From Anaerolineales bacterium (GTDB lineage: Bacteria; Chloroflexota; Anaerolineae; Anaerolineales; Villigracilaceae), in NCBI GenBank assembly GCA_030583905.1, contig CP129481.1, forward strand, positions 2,046,001-2,110,000: a stretch of DNA of 64,000 nt, read 5' to 3'. A model generated the notes under the pieces. That model saw only the letters and a list, made by a program, of their open reading frames with translations, was not told the DNA's origin and made no database searches. Position 1 is the stretch's first letter, and every line of letters starts with the position of its first letter. This document shows, piece after piece, positions 46,872 through 55,872 of this stretch. The position numbers and the translations under genes were made by a program.

Positions 46872-47828
46872 ATGTCCCTGACCGTTACCTCTTTAAGTCC
46901 CTTGCTTCAAACTACTGATCCGCTCGAACATGCGATCCTCGAAACGCTGGCATATTCGGATATTTTTGATTACCCACTGACATTGGATGAACTGCATAAG
47001 TTCCTAACCGTTTCTGCGGAGAAACGCGAGATCGCGGAGTCCGTTTCCCGCATGGACGGGGTTTCGGTCAAAGATGGCTATTTTTTTCTGACGGATCATC
47101 CTGAAATTGTCGAGGTTCGCAGGCAGCGGGAAGCCGGCTCCCGTGATGCGTTTGCCCGCGCCATGTTTTACGGAAGGATCATTGGGAAACTTCCATTTGT
47201 CCGTATGGTTGCATTGACAGGTTCTCTTGCCATGCTTAATCTGTCGAAGAACAGGGATATGGATTATATGCTGGTCACAAAATCCGGGCGCGTATGGACT
47301 GCGCGCGCTTTTGTCTTGCTGTTTGGCAGGCTCGTTCGTCTGTTCGGCGATGTCATTTGTCCAAATGTCATTGTCTCTGAGACCGCGCTTGAGTGGGGCA
47401 CAAGAAATCTATACACCGCCCGCGAGTTCGCCCAGATGATCTCCATTAGTGGGGTGGAAGTCTATCGCAGGTTGCGCGTAGTCAACTCGTGGGTCTTCGA
47501 TATCCTTCCAAACACCGCTGCCAACCCCGCCCCGAGCGAGACGAGACAGGGTGGTGCCGGCAAATTACTGCAATCTATTTTCGAATATTTTCTTGTCAAC
47601 AGATTCGGTGATTTCTTTGAATCTTGGGAGATGAATCGCAAGATCAGGCGCTTTAAAAAACAGTCCGGATTTGGTATTGAAACAAAATTCAACGCCGAGG
47701 TCTGTCAGGGAAATTTCGATCATCATGGCACGGCAACGTTGGATAGACTGTATCAGAGGATGCAACGATTCGGTGATATGTCCAAGGTCAAGCCTGTTTC
47801 AGAAAGTGTAAGGGGATCTGGCAAATGA
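46872..47828 (+). CDS. Nucleotidyltransferase-like protein of unknown substrate
   Basis: The 318-residue protein starts with a winged-helix-like region (about 15-75: 'AILETLAYSDIFDYPLTLDELHKFL'). It contains a pol-beta nucleotidyltransferase signature, 'ALTGSLAMLNLSKNRDMDYMLV': a GS motif followed by D-x-D. The rest is helical and unassigned. It overlaps the radical SAM gene by 4 bases (ATGA), implying a shared pathway. It may modify a sugar, peptide or nucleotide precursor; the substrate is unknown. Confidence 0.65.
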   Translation: MSLTVTSLSPLLQTTDPLEHAILETLAYSDIFDYPLTLDELHKFLTVSAEKREIAESVSRMDGVSVKDGYFFLTDHPEIVEVRRQREAGSRDAFARAMFYGRIIGKLPFVRMVALTGSLAMLNLSKNRDMDYMLVTKSGRVWTARAFVLLFGRLVRLFGDVICPNVIVSETALEWGTRNLYTAREFAQMISISGVEVYRRLRVVNSWVFDILPNTAANPAPSETRQGGAGKLLQSIFEYFLVNRFGDFFESWEMNRKIRRFKKQSGFGIETKFNAEVCQGNFDHHGTATLDRLYQRMQRFGDMSKVKPVSESVRGSGK

Positions 47829-48826
47829 AGGTGCGTGACCCTCGTCTTGTATTGAACTTTCTGCATGATCGGAATCATGTTCTGCCCCTGGGCATTGTAT
47901 ATCTGACGGATAAATGCAACTCTCGCTGTGTCATGTGTGATTATTGGAAGAATGGGAATGTATTTCTGTCCATCGAGCAGGCTGGGCAGATTTCCTCCCG
48001 GTTTGATGCGTTGTCCACGCGTTGGGTTTTATTGTCTGGCGGCGAACCTTTATTGCATCCGCAGTGGGGGGAGATTGCGGATGTGCTTTCAGGCGGAAAG
48101 CGGTCATTGTGGCTTCTGACCGCCGGTTTGTCCTTAAAAAAGCACGCTGGCGAGGTGATCGATAAATGCGAAAATATAACCGTTTCGCTCGATGGAGCCA
48201 CGCCTGATGTTTACGAGTCGATTCGCGGACTGGATGCATTTGGTGAGGTCTGCGCGGGGATTCGCGCTGTTGTAAAGCAAGGCAGGCGCGTATCGATTCG
48301 GTGCACGGTACAGCGCAGAAATTTCCGCCAACTGCCGGAATTGATTGATCTTGCTCACGATCTGGGCGTGGATCAAATTTCTTTTCTTGCGATCGACACA
48401 TTAACCCATGCGGCATTTGCGCGCAAAGATGCCATAAAAGCAGACCTTTCACTTGCGCCGGAAGATCTGCCGGAATTCGAAAGAATATTGTGCGAATTGA
48501 CGAGCCGTTCCCGTTCAGATTTTGAGACGGGCTTCATTGCAGAATCCCCAGCCAAGTTAATGCGCCTGCCCCAATACTTTTCCGCGATGCATGGGCTGGC
48601 AAATTTCCCGCAAGTGAGGTGCAATGCTCCTCGGTTTTCATCCGTTTTTACGGCAGACGGCTTTGTACAGCCCTGTTACTTTATTGAGCCTGAAGAGAAA
48701 ACCCGGGATGTAAATGCAGCGGTGATGTCATCGATTCGCCGCAACATCCGTTCGGGAAAACGCGCAGAATGCAATACTTGTGTCTGCTCCATGTATCGCA
48801 GCCTTCCTTCGTTTGTGACTGGTTGA
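47825..48826 (+). CDS. Radical SAM protein with SPASM-like C-terminal cysteines
   Basis: The 333-residue protein has the radical SAM cluster motif Cys31-x3-Cys35-x2-Cys38 ('DKCNSRCVMCDYW'), the 'LSGGEPLLHP' motif and 'ITVSLDGATPDVYESIRG'. The C-terminus has further cysteines ('VRCNAPRF', 'VQPCYFI', 'CNTCVCSMY'), as in SPASM/twitch proteins that hold an auxiliary iron-sulfur cluster. Such proteins modify peptides or small molecules. No precursor peptide is evident nearby. Confidence 0.85.
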   Translation: MKVRDPRLVLNFLHDRNHVLPLGIVYLTDKCNSRCVMCDYWKNGNVFLSIEQAGQISSRFDALSTRWVLLSGGEPLLHPQWGEIADVLSGGKRSLWLLTAGLSLKKHAGEVIDKCENITVSLDGATPDVYESIRGLDAFGEVCAGIRAVVKQGRRVSIRCTVQRRNFRQLPELIDLAHDLGVDQISFLAIDTLTHAAFARKDAIKADLSLAPEDLPEFERILCELTSRSRSDFETGFIAESPAKLMRLPQYFSAMHGLANFPQVRCNAPRFSSVFTADGFVQPCYFIEPEEKTRDVNAAVMSSIRRNIRSGKRAECNTCVCSMYRSLPSFVTG

Positions 48827-48830
48827 ACGC

Positions 48831-50237
48831 ATGACAAAAAAAGTGCTTTTTGGTCAATCTTATTATTTGCGTTTCGATCCTAAGCTTTGGGATGCAATGA
48901 TGCCTTATCCGCCGCTTGGAACGTTGTACGCCGCCAGCTATATCCGCGAAAGGGGATATGAAGTGGCTTTGTTCGATGCCATGTTGGCGGAATCAGAAGA
49001 TGGATGGGCGAAGTCATTGGATGAATTCAAGCCGCAATATGCCGTCATCTTTGAAGATAACTTTAACTATCTATCCAAGATGTGTTTGCTCAGGATGCGC
49101 GAAGCTGCCTTTACGATGATCCGCATGGCAAAGGAATGCGGCTGCACCGTTATTCTCTGCGGCGCGGATGTCACTGATCATTACGCTAAATATCTCGAGC
49201 AAGGCGCAGACTACTGTCTGCTCGGCGAGGGGGAGGAAACGCTTGGGGAATTACTGGACCAACTGTCGGCGGGGAGGGATGCGGCAAATATCATTGGGCT
49301 GGCGTCGCGCGCAACGCTTCATCCATCGCGTCGGCCTGATATCAAGGACTTGGACTCTCTCCCGTTCCCAGCCTGGGACCTCGTCGATGTCGAAAAGTAT
49401 AAAAGGATCTGGCTGGAACGTCATGGTTATTTTTCGATGAACATGGTAACCACGCGTGGATGTCCGTACCATTGCAATTGGTGCGCCAAGCCGATCTGGG
49501 GGCAGCGTTATAACTCGCGCTCGCCCGAAAATGTGGCGGCGGAAATGAAATGGTTAAAAGAGAATTTTGCGCCCGATCATATTTGGTTTGCGGATGATAT
49601 CTTCGGATTGAAGCCCAAATGGGTGGAGCGTTTTTCGGAAATCCTGCGCGAGTATGATGCCGTGATCCCCTTCAAGTGTTTGAAGCGTGCCGATTTGATC
49701 ACCGAAGAAATGGCGCGCTCTCTTGCGGATGCGGGCTGTAAAACGGTATGGATCGGTGCGGAGTCCGGGTCGCAGAAAATTTTGGATGCAATGGATAAAG
49801 GCGATAGGGTGGAAGATATCCATCGCGCCGCCGAGTTGCTGCATGCAAACGGCATCGAAGTGGGCTTCTTTTTGCAATTTGGATATCCGGGCGAAACCTG
49901 GGATGATGTGCAGAAGACCTTGAAGATGGTGCGCGAATGTATGCCCGATGATATTGGTGTTTCTGTTTCATACCCGCTGCCGGGGACGAAATTCCACGAA
50001 CGCGTGAAGGTGGAATTGGGCGAAAAACAGAACTGGGTGGATTCCGACGACCTCGCCTTACTCTATCGCGGACCGTTCCCTCAGGAGTTTTATCGTGTTT
50101 TGCATGGAAGGGTTCATCATGAATTCCGCCTGCGGCGTGCCTGGAGGCTGGGGAATCTGCGAGGTTTGATGCGCATCCCCTATTATCTGGCAGGTCTGTG
50201 TAAAACGGAATTCATCCTTAGACGGATGATATCGTAA
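48831..50237 (+). CDS. B12-binding-domain radical SAM enzyme (1)
   Basis: The 468-residue protein has an N-terminal cobalamin-binding Rossmann-like domain ('YPPLGTLYAASYIRERGYEV', 'DYCLLGEGEETLGELLDQL'). The radical SAM motif is Cys211-x3-Cys215-x2-Cys218 ('GCPYHCNWCAKP'), followed by 'WIGAESGSQKILDAMDKG'. Members of this architecture include methylases of unactivated carbon or phosphorus and ring-forming enzymes. The DxHxxG cobalamin motif is not obvious, so cobalamin use is unproven. It starts five bases after the previous gene. Confidence 0.87.
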   Translation: MTKKVLFGQSYYLRFDPKLWDAMMPYPPLGTLYAASYIRERGYEVALFDAMLAESEDGWAKSLDEFKPQYAVIFEDNFNYLSKMCLLRMREAAFTMIRMAKECGCTVILCGADVTDHYAKYLEQGADYCLLGEGEETLGELLDQLSAGRDAANIIGLASRATLHPSRRPDIKDLDSLPFPAWDLVDVEKYKRIWLERHGYFSMNMVTTRGCPYHCNWCAKPIWGQRYNSRSPENVAAEMKWLKENFAPDHIWFADDIFGLKPKWVERFSEILREYDAVIPFKCLKRADLITEEMARSLADAGCKTVWIGAESGSQKILDAMDKGDRVEDIHRAAELLHANGIEVGFFLQFGYPGETWDDVQKTLKMVRECMPDDIGVSVSYPLPGTKFHERVKVELGEKQNWVDSDDLALLYRGPFPQEFYRVLHGRVHHEFRLRRAWRLGNLRGLMRIPYYLAGLCKTEFILRRMIS

Positions 50238-50268
50238 ATGTACTGTTCAACTGGATCGAGGTGCTGTT

Positions 50269-51663
50269 GTGGATATTCTGCTTGCGCATGGTTACTTTTT
50301 ATCTGAAGATGCGGCGGAACGCCGGGTAATGAAGCCGTATCCCACGTTGGGGCTTTTATATTTATCGGCTTACTTGAAGCGGACCGGGTTTAGCGTGCGG
50401 ATCTTCGATTCCACTTTTGACACGCTTGATTCGTTCGAGACATTGCTTGATAAGGAACGTCCTTCTGTCCTTGGTTTGTATTGCAATTTAATGACCAAGT
50501 TCAATGTGTTGAAGATGATCGCTCTCGCTAAAAAAGTCGGCGCTCTCGTGGTGCTGGGCGGACCTGAGCCTGCGAATTATGCCGAGGAATACCTGGTGCG
50601 CGGCGCGGATGTGATCGTTCTGGGCGAGGGGGAACAGGCGCTGGAAGAGTTACTTCCCAGTTTAGCCCGATATAAATTGAACAAGTTGGATGATATTGCG
50701 GGTATTGTCTTTCGGCGTGATGATGGCGCGGTGATAAGGACCCTTCCGCGCGCTCAGATCGCAGACTTGGACAGCCTGCCGGACCCGGACAGGGAAGCCA
50801 TCAACTTGCATTCGTATCTGGATACCTGGAAGAAGCACCACGGCGCCAGTTCGATCTCACTCATCACCGCGCGCGGATGCCCGTACCATTGTGAATGGTG
50901 CAGTCATGCCGTTTATGGGTATACCCATAGGCGGCGCTCGCCCCACAGGGTGGTGGATGAGGTCGAATATTTACTGGGACGTTATCAGCCGGATCAGCTC
51001 TGGTATGCGGATGATGTCTTCACCATCAAGCATTCCTGGTTCTTTGAATATGCAGCCGAACTGAAACGGCGCAATATCCGCATTCCCTTTGAGTGCATAT
51101 CCCGCGCAGACCGCTTGAATGAGCAGGTGATCCAAGCCTTGGCTGATATGGGCTGTTATCGTTTATGGATCGGCTCAGAGTCCGGTTCCCAAAGCATTCT
51201 GGATGGGATGCGCCGCGGAGTAAAAGTTGAACAGGTGCAGGCTATGACGCATGCCTTAAAGCGACACGGTATCCAAACGGGCATGTTCATTATGCTTGGA
51301 TACGAAGGGGAGGACAGGCGCGACATCGAAGCTACTGCGGAACATTTGAAAAGGTCTGCGCCGGATGTTTTTCTTACCACGCTTGCCTATCCCATCAAAG
51401 GGACCCCGTATTACCAGAAGGTGGAAGACCGCATCCTTGCTGCTGCGGACTGGGATAATCGAAGCGACCGCCAATTATCGGTGATCGGGCGGCGTTCGCG
51501 CAGGTATTATTCATTTGCCAACCGCTGGCTTGTCAATACGGTCTCCTTTGATCGTGAGATGAAAGATGGGGGAAGCCCGGTAAAGATGGTAAAAGCGGCT
51601 GTCAATATTGCGATTGGACGTGCCGGTATGTGGATGACTGAAAAAGAGCTGGAGACAAAGTGA
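50269..51663 (+). CDS. B12-binding-domain radical SAM enzyme (2)
   Basis: The 464-residue protein begins at a GTG with GAGG eight bases upstream. It has the same architecture as its neighbour: 'YPTLGLLYLSAYLKRTGFSV', 'VIVLGEGEQALEELLPSL', the cluster motif Cys204-x3-Cys208-x2-Cys211 ('GCPYHCEWCSHA') and 'WIGSESGSQSILDGMRRG'. The similarity suggests the two arose by duplication. It overlaps the methyltransferase gene by 4 bases. The reaction is unknown. Confidence 0.86.
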   Translation: MDILLAHGYFLSEDAAERRVMKPYPTLGLLYLSAYLKRTGFSVRIFDSTFDTLDSFETLLDKERPSVLGLYCNLMTKFNVLKMIALAKKVGALVVLGGPEPANYAEEYLVRGADVIVLGEGEQALEELLPSLARYKLNKLDDIAGIVFRRDDGAVIRTLPRAQIADLDSLPDPDREAINLHSYLDTWKKHHGASSISLITARGCPYHCEWCSHAVYGYTHRRRSPHRVVDEVEYLLGRYQPDQLWYADDVFTIKHSWFFEYAAELKRRNIRIPFECISRADRLNEQVIQALADMGCYRLWIGSESGSQSILDGMRRGVKVEQVQAMTHALKRHGIQTGMFIMLGYEGEDRRDIEATAEHLKRSAPDVFLTTLAYPIKGTPYYQKVEDRILAAADWDNRSDRQLSVIGRRSRRYYSFANRWLVNTVSFDREMKDGGSPVKMVKAAVNIAIGRAGMWMTEKELETK

Positions 51664-52448
51664 AAACAGTTCCATTCGATGCGATTGCGTTCGATTATGA
51701 TATTTTGTTTACTGAAACAAAATTGGGGCGTTATTTACGCGGAATTGTTTGGAGACGTTTGAAGGAAAATATTGCAGCCAACCACTTTGTTTTGGAGCTT
51801 AACTGCGGTACTGGAGAAGATGCAATTTGGCTCGCCAAACGGGGATGCCGGGTTGCAGCGACCGACGTTTCTTCCGAGATGCTGGCGCTTGCATCCCGCA
51901 AGGCAAGATCCCATGGTCTTCAGGAAAGGGTCGGTGTGCACTTGCTTGACCTTGAAAAGCCGGTTCTCGAAATCGACCATGGAAAATTTGATTGTGTCTT
52001 TTCCAACTTTGGCGGATTGAACTGTGTGGAAGATCTAGAGCCAATCGCATCTTATTTGACTGCGAAGATAAAAGCGAATGGGCGGCTTGTACTTGTCATC
52101 ATGGGGCGCTGGTGTTTGTGGGAAATGGTCTGGCATTTATTGCATGGCGAGATTCGAACCGCTTTTCGTCGTTTCAGTTCCAATGGCGTGGATGTAAAAC
52201 TAAGGAACAGCACAATCCGCGTTTGGTACCCTTCGTTAAAAGACATTCAGAGAAGATTTGGCGTTTTTTTTACGCTCAAGAAGATCACCGGCTTGGGGCT
52301 TTTCCTGCCGCCAACTTATCTTGCGGGTGTCGTCTCGGACCGCCCGTTATTATGGAAATTGCTCGTAAGACTTGAAAGGACATTTTCCGGATTGTACCCA
52401 TTCAGGTATTTTGCAGACCATTTAATTCTTGAGTATGAGCATTCGTAG
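51660..52448 (+). CDS. Class I SAM-dependent methyltransferase
   Basis: The 262-residue protein has motif I 'VLELNCGTGEDAIWLAKRG', 'VAATDVSSEMLALASRKA' and 'FDCVFSNFGGLNCVEDL'. It is of the UbiE/Methyltransf_11 type. Position between two B12-type radical SAM genes, with a 4-base overlap at its start, suggests it acts on the same product. The substrate is unknown. Confidence 0.85.
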   Translation: MKTVPFDAIAFDYDILFTETKLGRYLRGIVWRRLKENIAANHFVLELNCGTGEDAIWLAKRGCRVAATDVSSEMLALASRKARSHGLQERVGVHLLDLEKPVLEIDHGKFDCVFSNFGGLNCVEDLEPIASYLTAKIKANGRLVLVIMGRWCLWEMVWHLLHGEIRTAFRRFSSNGVDVKLRNSTIRVWYPSLKDIQRRFGVFFTLKKITGLGLFLPPTYLAGVVSDRPLLWKLLVRLERTFSGLYPFRYFADHLILEYEHS

Positions 52449-52466
52449 GCTAAATCGGAGCATTTC

Positions 52467-53954
52467 ATGAAAAAGGTCATTTTGTACAATCCGCAATCCA
52501 GCGCTGGCAGAAAACCCATTTTGCCGCTGGCTTTGCTGGCGGTTGGCGCAGTTCTGGATGAAAAATATGAATATTGCATTGTGGATGGCAATCTCGAAGC
52601 AGACCCTGTTCTGATGTTGAGCGAGTTGATCCAAAATAGCGATCACAATTGTGTTTTGGCAATGACCATCATGCCGGGTCCGCAATTATCACAAGCGATT
52701 CCCCTTTGCAGGGAGCTAAAATCGCGTTATCCGGAACTGATCATTATATGGGGTGGGTATTTTCCTACACAGCATTGGGATGTGTGTCTGCATTCCAACA
52801 TTGTCGACTATATTGTACGAGGGCACGGCGAATTGGTCTTTTTGGAGTTATTGAACTTCATAAATGGGACTTCATTGACCGGGCTGTCTGGCATTAATGG
52901 AATTGCCTATCGCGACCCGTCTGCCGGTTTTGTGTCTACTCCGGCGGCGCCTGTTCCCAGCCCAAAGGATTTGCCTTCTTACAATTTTGATAAAGTCCCC
53001 GTTGAGCTATATGTCCGTAATACGTTTTTGGGCTCACGCACCCTGGGATATCATTCATCGTATGGCTGTCCATTTTTTTGTAATTTTTGCGCGGTCGTTA
53101 ATATGGTGGGCGGTAAATGGCTTGCCCGGACTGCGAGCCAGACGGCGGATGTTGTGCGGATGTACGTTGAACGATGGGGGGTGAACGCGGTTGAGTTTTA
53201 TGATAATAATTTTTTTGTCCATGAAGCCCGTACTGCTGAGTTTTCAGAACGCATTATGCCGTTCAATGTCCGCTGGTGGGGTGAAGCCCGTATTGACACA
53301 TTGTTAAAGTATTCAAGCCGGACCTGGGAATTGATGCGGAATTCCGGGCTGAAGATGGTGTTCATGGGCGCAGAATCAGGTTCGGCTGAGACATTGAAGC
53401 GTATGGATAAGGGAGGCACTATGTCCCCTGAGAAAACGCTTGAGATCGCGCGAGTCGCGCGCGAGTGGGGGATCATTCCAGAGTTTTCTTTTGTGGTGGG
53501 CAATCCCCCAAGTCCGGAGGATGATATCAATGACACGATCGAATTTATCCGAAAGGTGAAAAGAATCAATCCGCAGTCTGAGATCATCATGTATCTTTAT
53601 TCGCCCGTTCCGCTTTCCGGCGATCTGTATGACGAGGCGCAGGCGGAAGGTTTTGCCTTTCCGAAAACGCTCGATGAATGGGTTGAGCTTGATTGGGTGA
53701 AGTTTTCGCAGCGCCGATCTTCGGTCATGCCGTGGATCAAGCAGACGCTGCAGCAACGGTTGCATGATTTTGAACGTGTGTTGAATGCTTATTATCCCAC
53801 TGCTACTGATGTGCGCCTGAATTCGTTTTGGCGCATGGGTTTAAGAGCCATGTCGGCCTGGCGTTATCACCTGCGTTTCTATGATTTCCCCATTGAACTT
53901 CGCATTGCCCAACGGGTACTCCATTATCAGCGTCCTGAAACCACAGGGTTTTGA
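52467..53954 (+). CDS. B12-binding-domain radical SAM enzyme (3)
   Basis: The 495-residue protein has an N-terminal B12-binding-like domain ('LPLALLAVGAVLDEKYEYCIVDGN', 'VDYIVRGHGELVFLELL'). The radical SAM motif is Cys201-x3-Cys205-x2-Cys208 ('GCPFFCNFCAVVNMVGG'), and 'FMGAESGSAETLKRMDKG' follows. It is more diverged than the other two and has a longer C-terminal region. It shares its last four bases with a TTG that may start the next gene. Confidence 0.86.
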   Translation: MKKVILYNPQSSAGRKPILPLALLAVGAVLDEKYEYCIVDGNLEADPVLMLSELIQNSDHNCVLAMTIMPGPQLSQAIPLCRELKSRYPELIIIWGGYFPTQHWDVCLHSNIVDYIVRGHGELVFLELLNFINGTSLTGLSGINGIAYRDPSAGFVSTPAAPVPSPKDLPSYNFDKVPVELYVRNTFLGSRTLGYHSSYGCPFFCNFCAVVNMVGGKWLARTASQTADVVRMYVERWGVNAVEFYDNNFFVHEARTAEFSERIMPFNVRWWGEARIDTLLKYSSRTWELMRNSGLKMVFMGAESGSAETLKRMDKGGTMSPEKTLEIARVAREWGIIPEFSFVVGNPPSPEDDINDTIEFIRKVKRINPQSEIIMYLYSPVPLSGDLYDEAQAEGFAFPKTLDEWVELDWVKFSQRRSSVMPWIKQTLQQRLHDFERVLNAYYPTATDVRLNSFWRMGLRAMSAWRYHLRFYDFPIELRIAQRVLHYQRPETTGF

Positions 53955-54634
53955 TCTTTGTGTTTTCGCGATTATTAAATCTTTTCCGCGGCAGATCCAT
54001 GCCGGTGCTCGATCCTCTCGATGCATATTTGCGTTGGGCTGATCGGTATCCGGCTGAAGCGCACAATGAACTCATGCGGATGGAGCAGTCCGCGATGCTT
54101 GACCTGTTGCCTGAGCTGGAAAATAAGACCATCCTTGATCTTGCCTGTGGCAGCGGCAGGTATCTTGAAATTGCACGCGGCAAAAAAACGAAGATGGTTT
54201 GCGGATTGGATTTTTCTGCGCCCATGCTGTTGCATGCCAGGCTCGCATCGAAGAATCTTGTGCTGGCGGATATGTCGCATATACCCATGGACTCCTTGTC
54301 TTTCGACGTGATCATCTGCGGACTCGCCATCGGTCATTGTTTGGAACTTGAGCCTGTTTTCTCCGAAATAAGCCGGATTCTTCGCCCGGGCGGATTCGTC
54401 ATTTATTCCGACCTTCACCCGTTTGGAAAGATCGCCGGCTGGAAGCGTATTTTCCGGGATGTCAACGGGCGGGAAGTTTCTGTCAGGCATTACTTTCATT
54501 TGTACAATGAACATCACCGCGCTTGCCGTGAAAATGGATTGGTCATTGACGATATTCGCGAGCCGCTGATCGAGGGAGGGCATCGCTGGTCGGGTTCTCC
54601 GGCTGTTCTTGCCGTGCGGGCGCGGAAGCAATAG
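53951..54634 (+). CDS. Class I SAM-dependent methyltransferase
   Basis: The protein is up to 227 residues, with motif I 'ILDLACGSGRYLEIARGK', 'VCGLDFSAPMLLHARLA', 'FDVIICGLAIGHCLELE' and 'ILRPGGFVIYSDLHP'. The start is uncertain: TTG at 53951 overlaps the previous stop codon, GTG at 53960 and ATG at 53999 are alternatives, and none has a strong ribosome-binding site. It probably acts in the same pathway as the radical SAM proteins around it. Confidence 0.82.
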   Translation: MIFVFSRLLNLFRGRSMPVLDPLDAYLRWADRYPAEAHNELMRMEQSAMLDLLPELENKTILDLACGSGRYLEIARGKKTKMVCGLDFSAPMLLHARLASKNLVLADMSHIPMDSLSFDVIICGLAIGHCLELEPVFSEISRILRPGGFVIYSDLHPFGKIAGWKRIFRDVNGREVSVRHYFHLYNEHHRACRENGLVIDDIREPLIEGGHRWSGSPAVLAVRARKQ

Positions 54635-54636
54635 TC

Positions 54637-55872
54637 ATGGGTTGGTTCTTTCGGCGCCGCCCGATCTTATTTGCCAATGCCAGGGTTGTTGGCAGCGAGG
54701 GTGTTTTTGCATCATCGCTGCGAATTAAGGGGCAGGTCATTGACGGATTCGATATCGAGCCAAGTTCAAAAGATGTGGTTGTGGATTTGAAAGGGGCTTA
54801 TCTATTTCCCGGATTGATAAATGCTCATGATCATCTCGAGTTTAACCACTATGGACGCGTTAAATTTCGGGAGAGATACAATAATGCTTCCGAGTGGGTT
54901 GGGGACATGAACAAGCAGCTTGCTTCGGATCAGGCTTTGGTGAAAGGCAGGTCAATTCCTTTAAAGGACAGGCTTTTTATTGGCGGGATAAAAAACCTGC
55001 TGAGTGGCGTGACAACGGTCGCGCATCATAATCCATTTTATAGAGGACTCGACCAGCGTTTTCCTGTGCGGATTGTCAAAAATTATGGATGGGCACACTC
55101 GTTTTATTTGCAGGGCGGAAAAGCCGGGGCGGGCGGCGAACAGGCAGGTGATATCTTGATGCGGTACCGGGAAACACCGAAAGACCATCCCTTTATTGTC
55201 CATATTGCTGAGGGAGTGGACGAGACTGCAAAAAACGAATTTAAGCGCCTGAAGGATATCGGCTGTCTCGGATCAAATACTATCCTGGTGCATGGGGTTG
55301 GGTTGGGTGTACATGATTGGGTCGAACTTGCATCCTCGGGCGCAGGGTTGATTTGGTGTCCGTCATCCAATATGTTCTTGCTCGGAGAGACCATTCCAGC
55401 GCGGGAGTTTTTGGACGTTGCAGCGACACCTCGACTGGCGCTGGGCAGCGACTCGCGATTGACAGGGTCTCGTGATTTGTTGGAAGAAATGCAGATGGCT
55501 GTGGGAACCGGCGGAGTCACTGCAAGGGAGATTTTCCAGATGGTGTCGGAAACCCCGGCAAACTTGTTTCGCTTACCTGTTTCGGGCAGGTTGTCGATGG
55601 GTTTTCCGGCGGATTTGCTGGTTATCCCGTATGTACATACAGACCCGTTCGAAGCCCTGATTGCATGCTCAAGAAAAGATATTCTATTGGTGACGATCAA
55701 TGGGCAGCCGCATTATGGGACATCACAATTCTCCTACTTTTTCGATATGCTTAATGTCAAGACCGCAGATATCGAGGTGGATGGATCAAAAAAGCTGCTG
55801 GCTGTACCATGGGCGAATAGGCTTAAGGATTGTTCTTTATTTGAGACAGGGGTTTCATGTATCGCAAATTAA
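54637..55872 (+). CDS. Amidohydrolase (metal-dependent deaminase/hydrolase type)
   Basis: The 411-residue protein has the amidohydrolase superfamily layout: a beta-sandwich ends at 'GAYLFPGLINAHDHLEFN' (HxH-type metal motif), followed by 'VTTVAHHNPF', 'VHGVGLG' and 'LALGSDSRLTGSRDLLEEM' with the catalytic Asp. 'GRLSMGFPADLLVI' closes the barrel. It resembles TRZ/ATZ and cytosine-deaminase-like enzymes that deaminate or dechlorinate nitrogen heterocycles. It starts two bases after the methyltransferase gene and overlaps the flippase gene by 16 bases. Confidence 0.84.
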   Translation: MGWFFRRRPILFANARVVGSEGVFASSLRIKGQVIDGFDIEPSSKDVVVDLKGAYLFPGLINAHDHLEFNHYGRVKFRERYNNASEWVGDMNKQLASDQALVKGRSIPLKDRLFIGGIKNLLSGVTTVAHHNPFYRGLDQRFPVRIVKNYGWAHSFYLQGGKAGAGGEQAGDILMRYRETPKDHPFIVHIAEGVDETAKNEFKRLKDIGCLGSNTILVHGVGLGVHDWVELASSGAGLIWCPSSNMFLLGETIPAREFLDVAATPRLALGSDSRLTGSRDLLEEMQMAVGTGGVTAREIFQMVSETPANLFRLPVSGRLSMGFPADLLVIPYVHTDPFEALIACSRKDILLVTINGQPHYGTSQFSYFFDMLNVKTADIEVDGSKKLLAVPWANRLKDCSLFETGVSCIAN

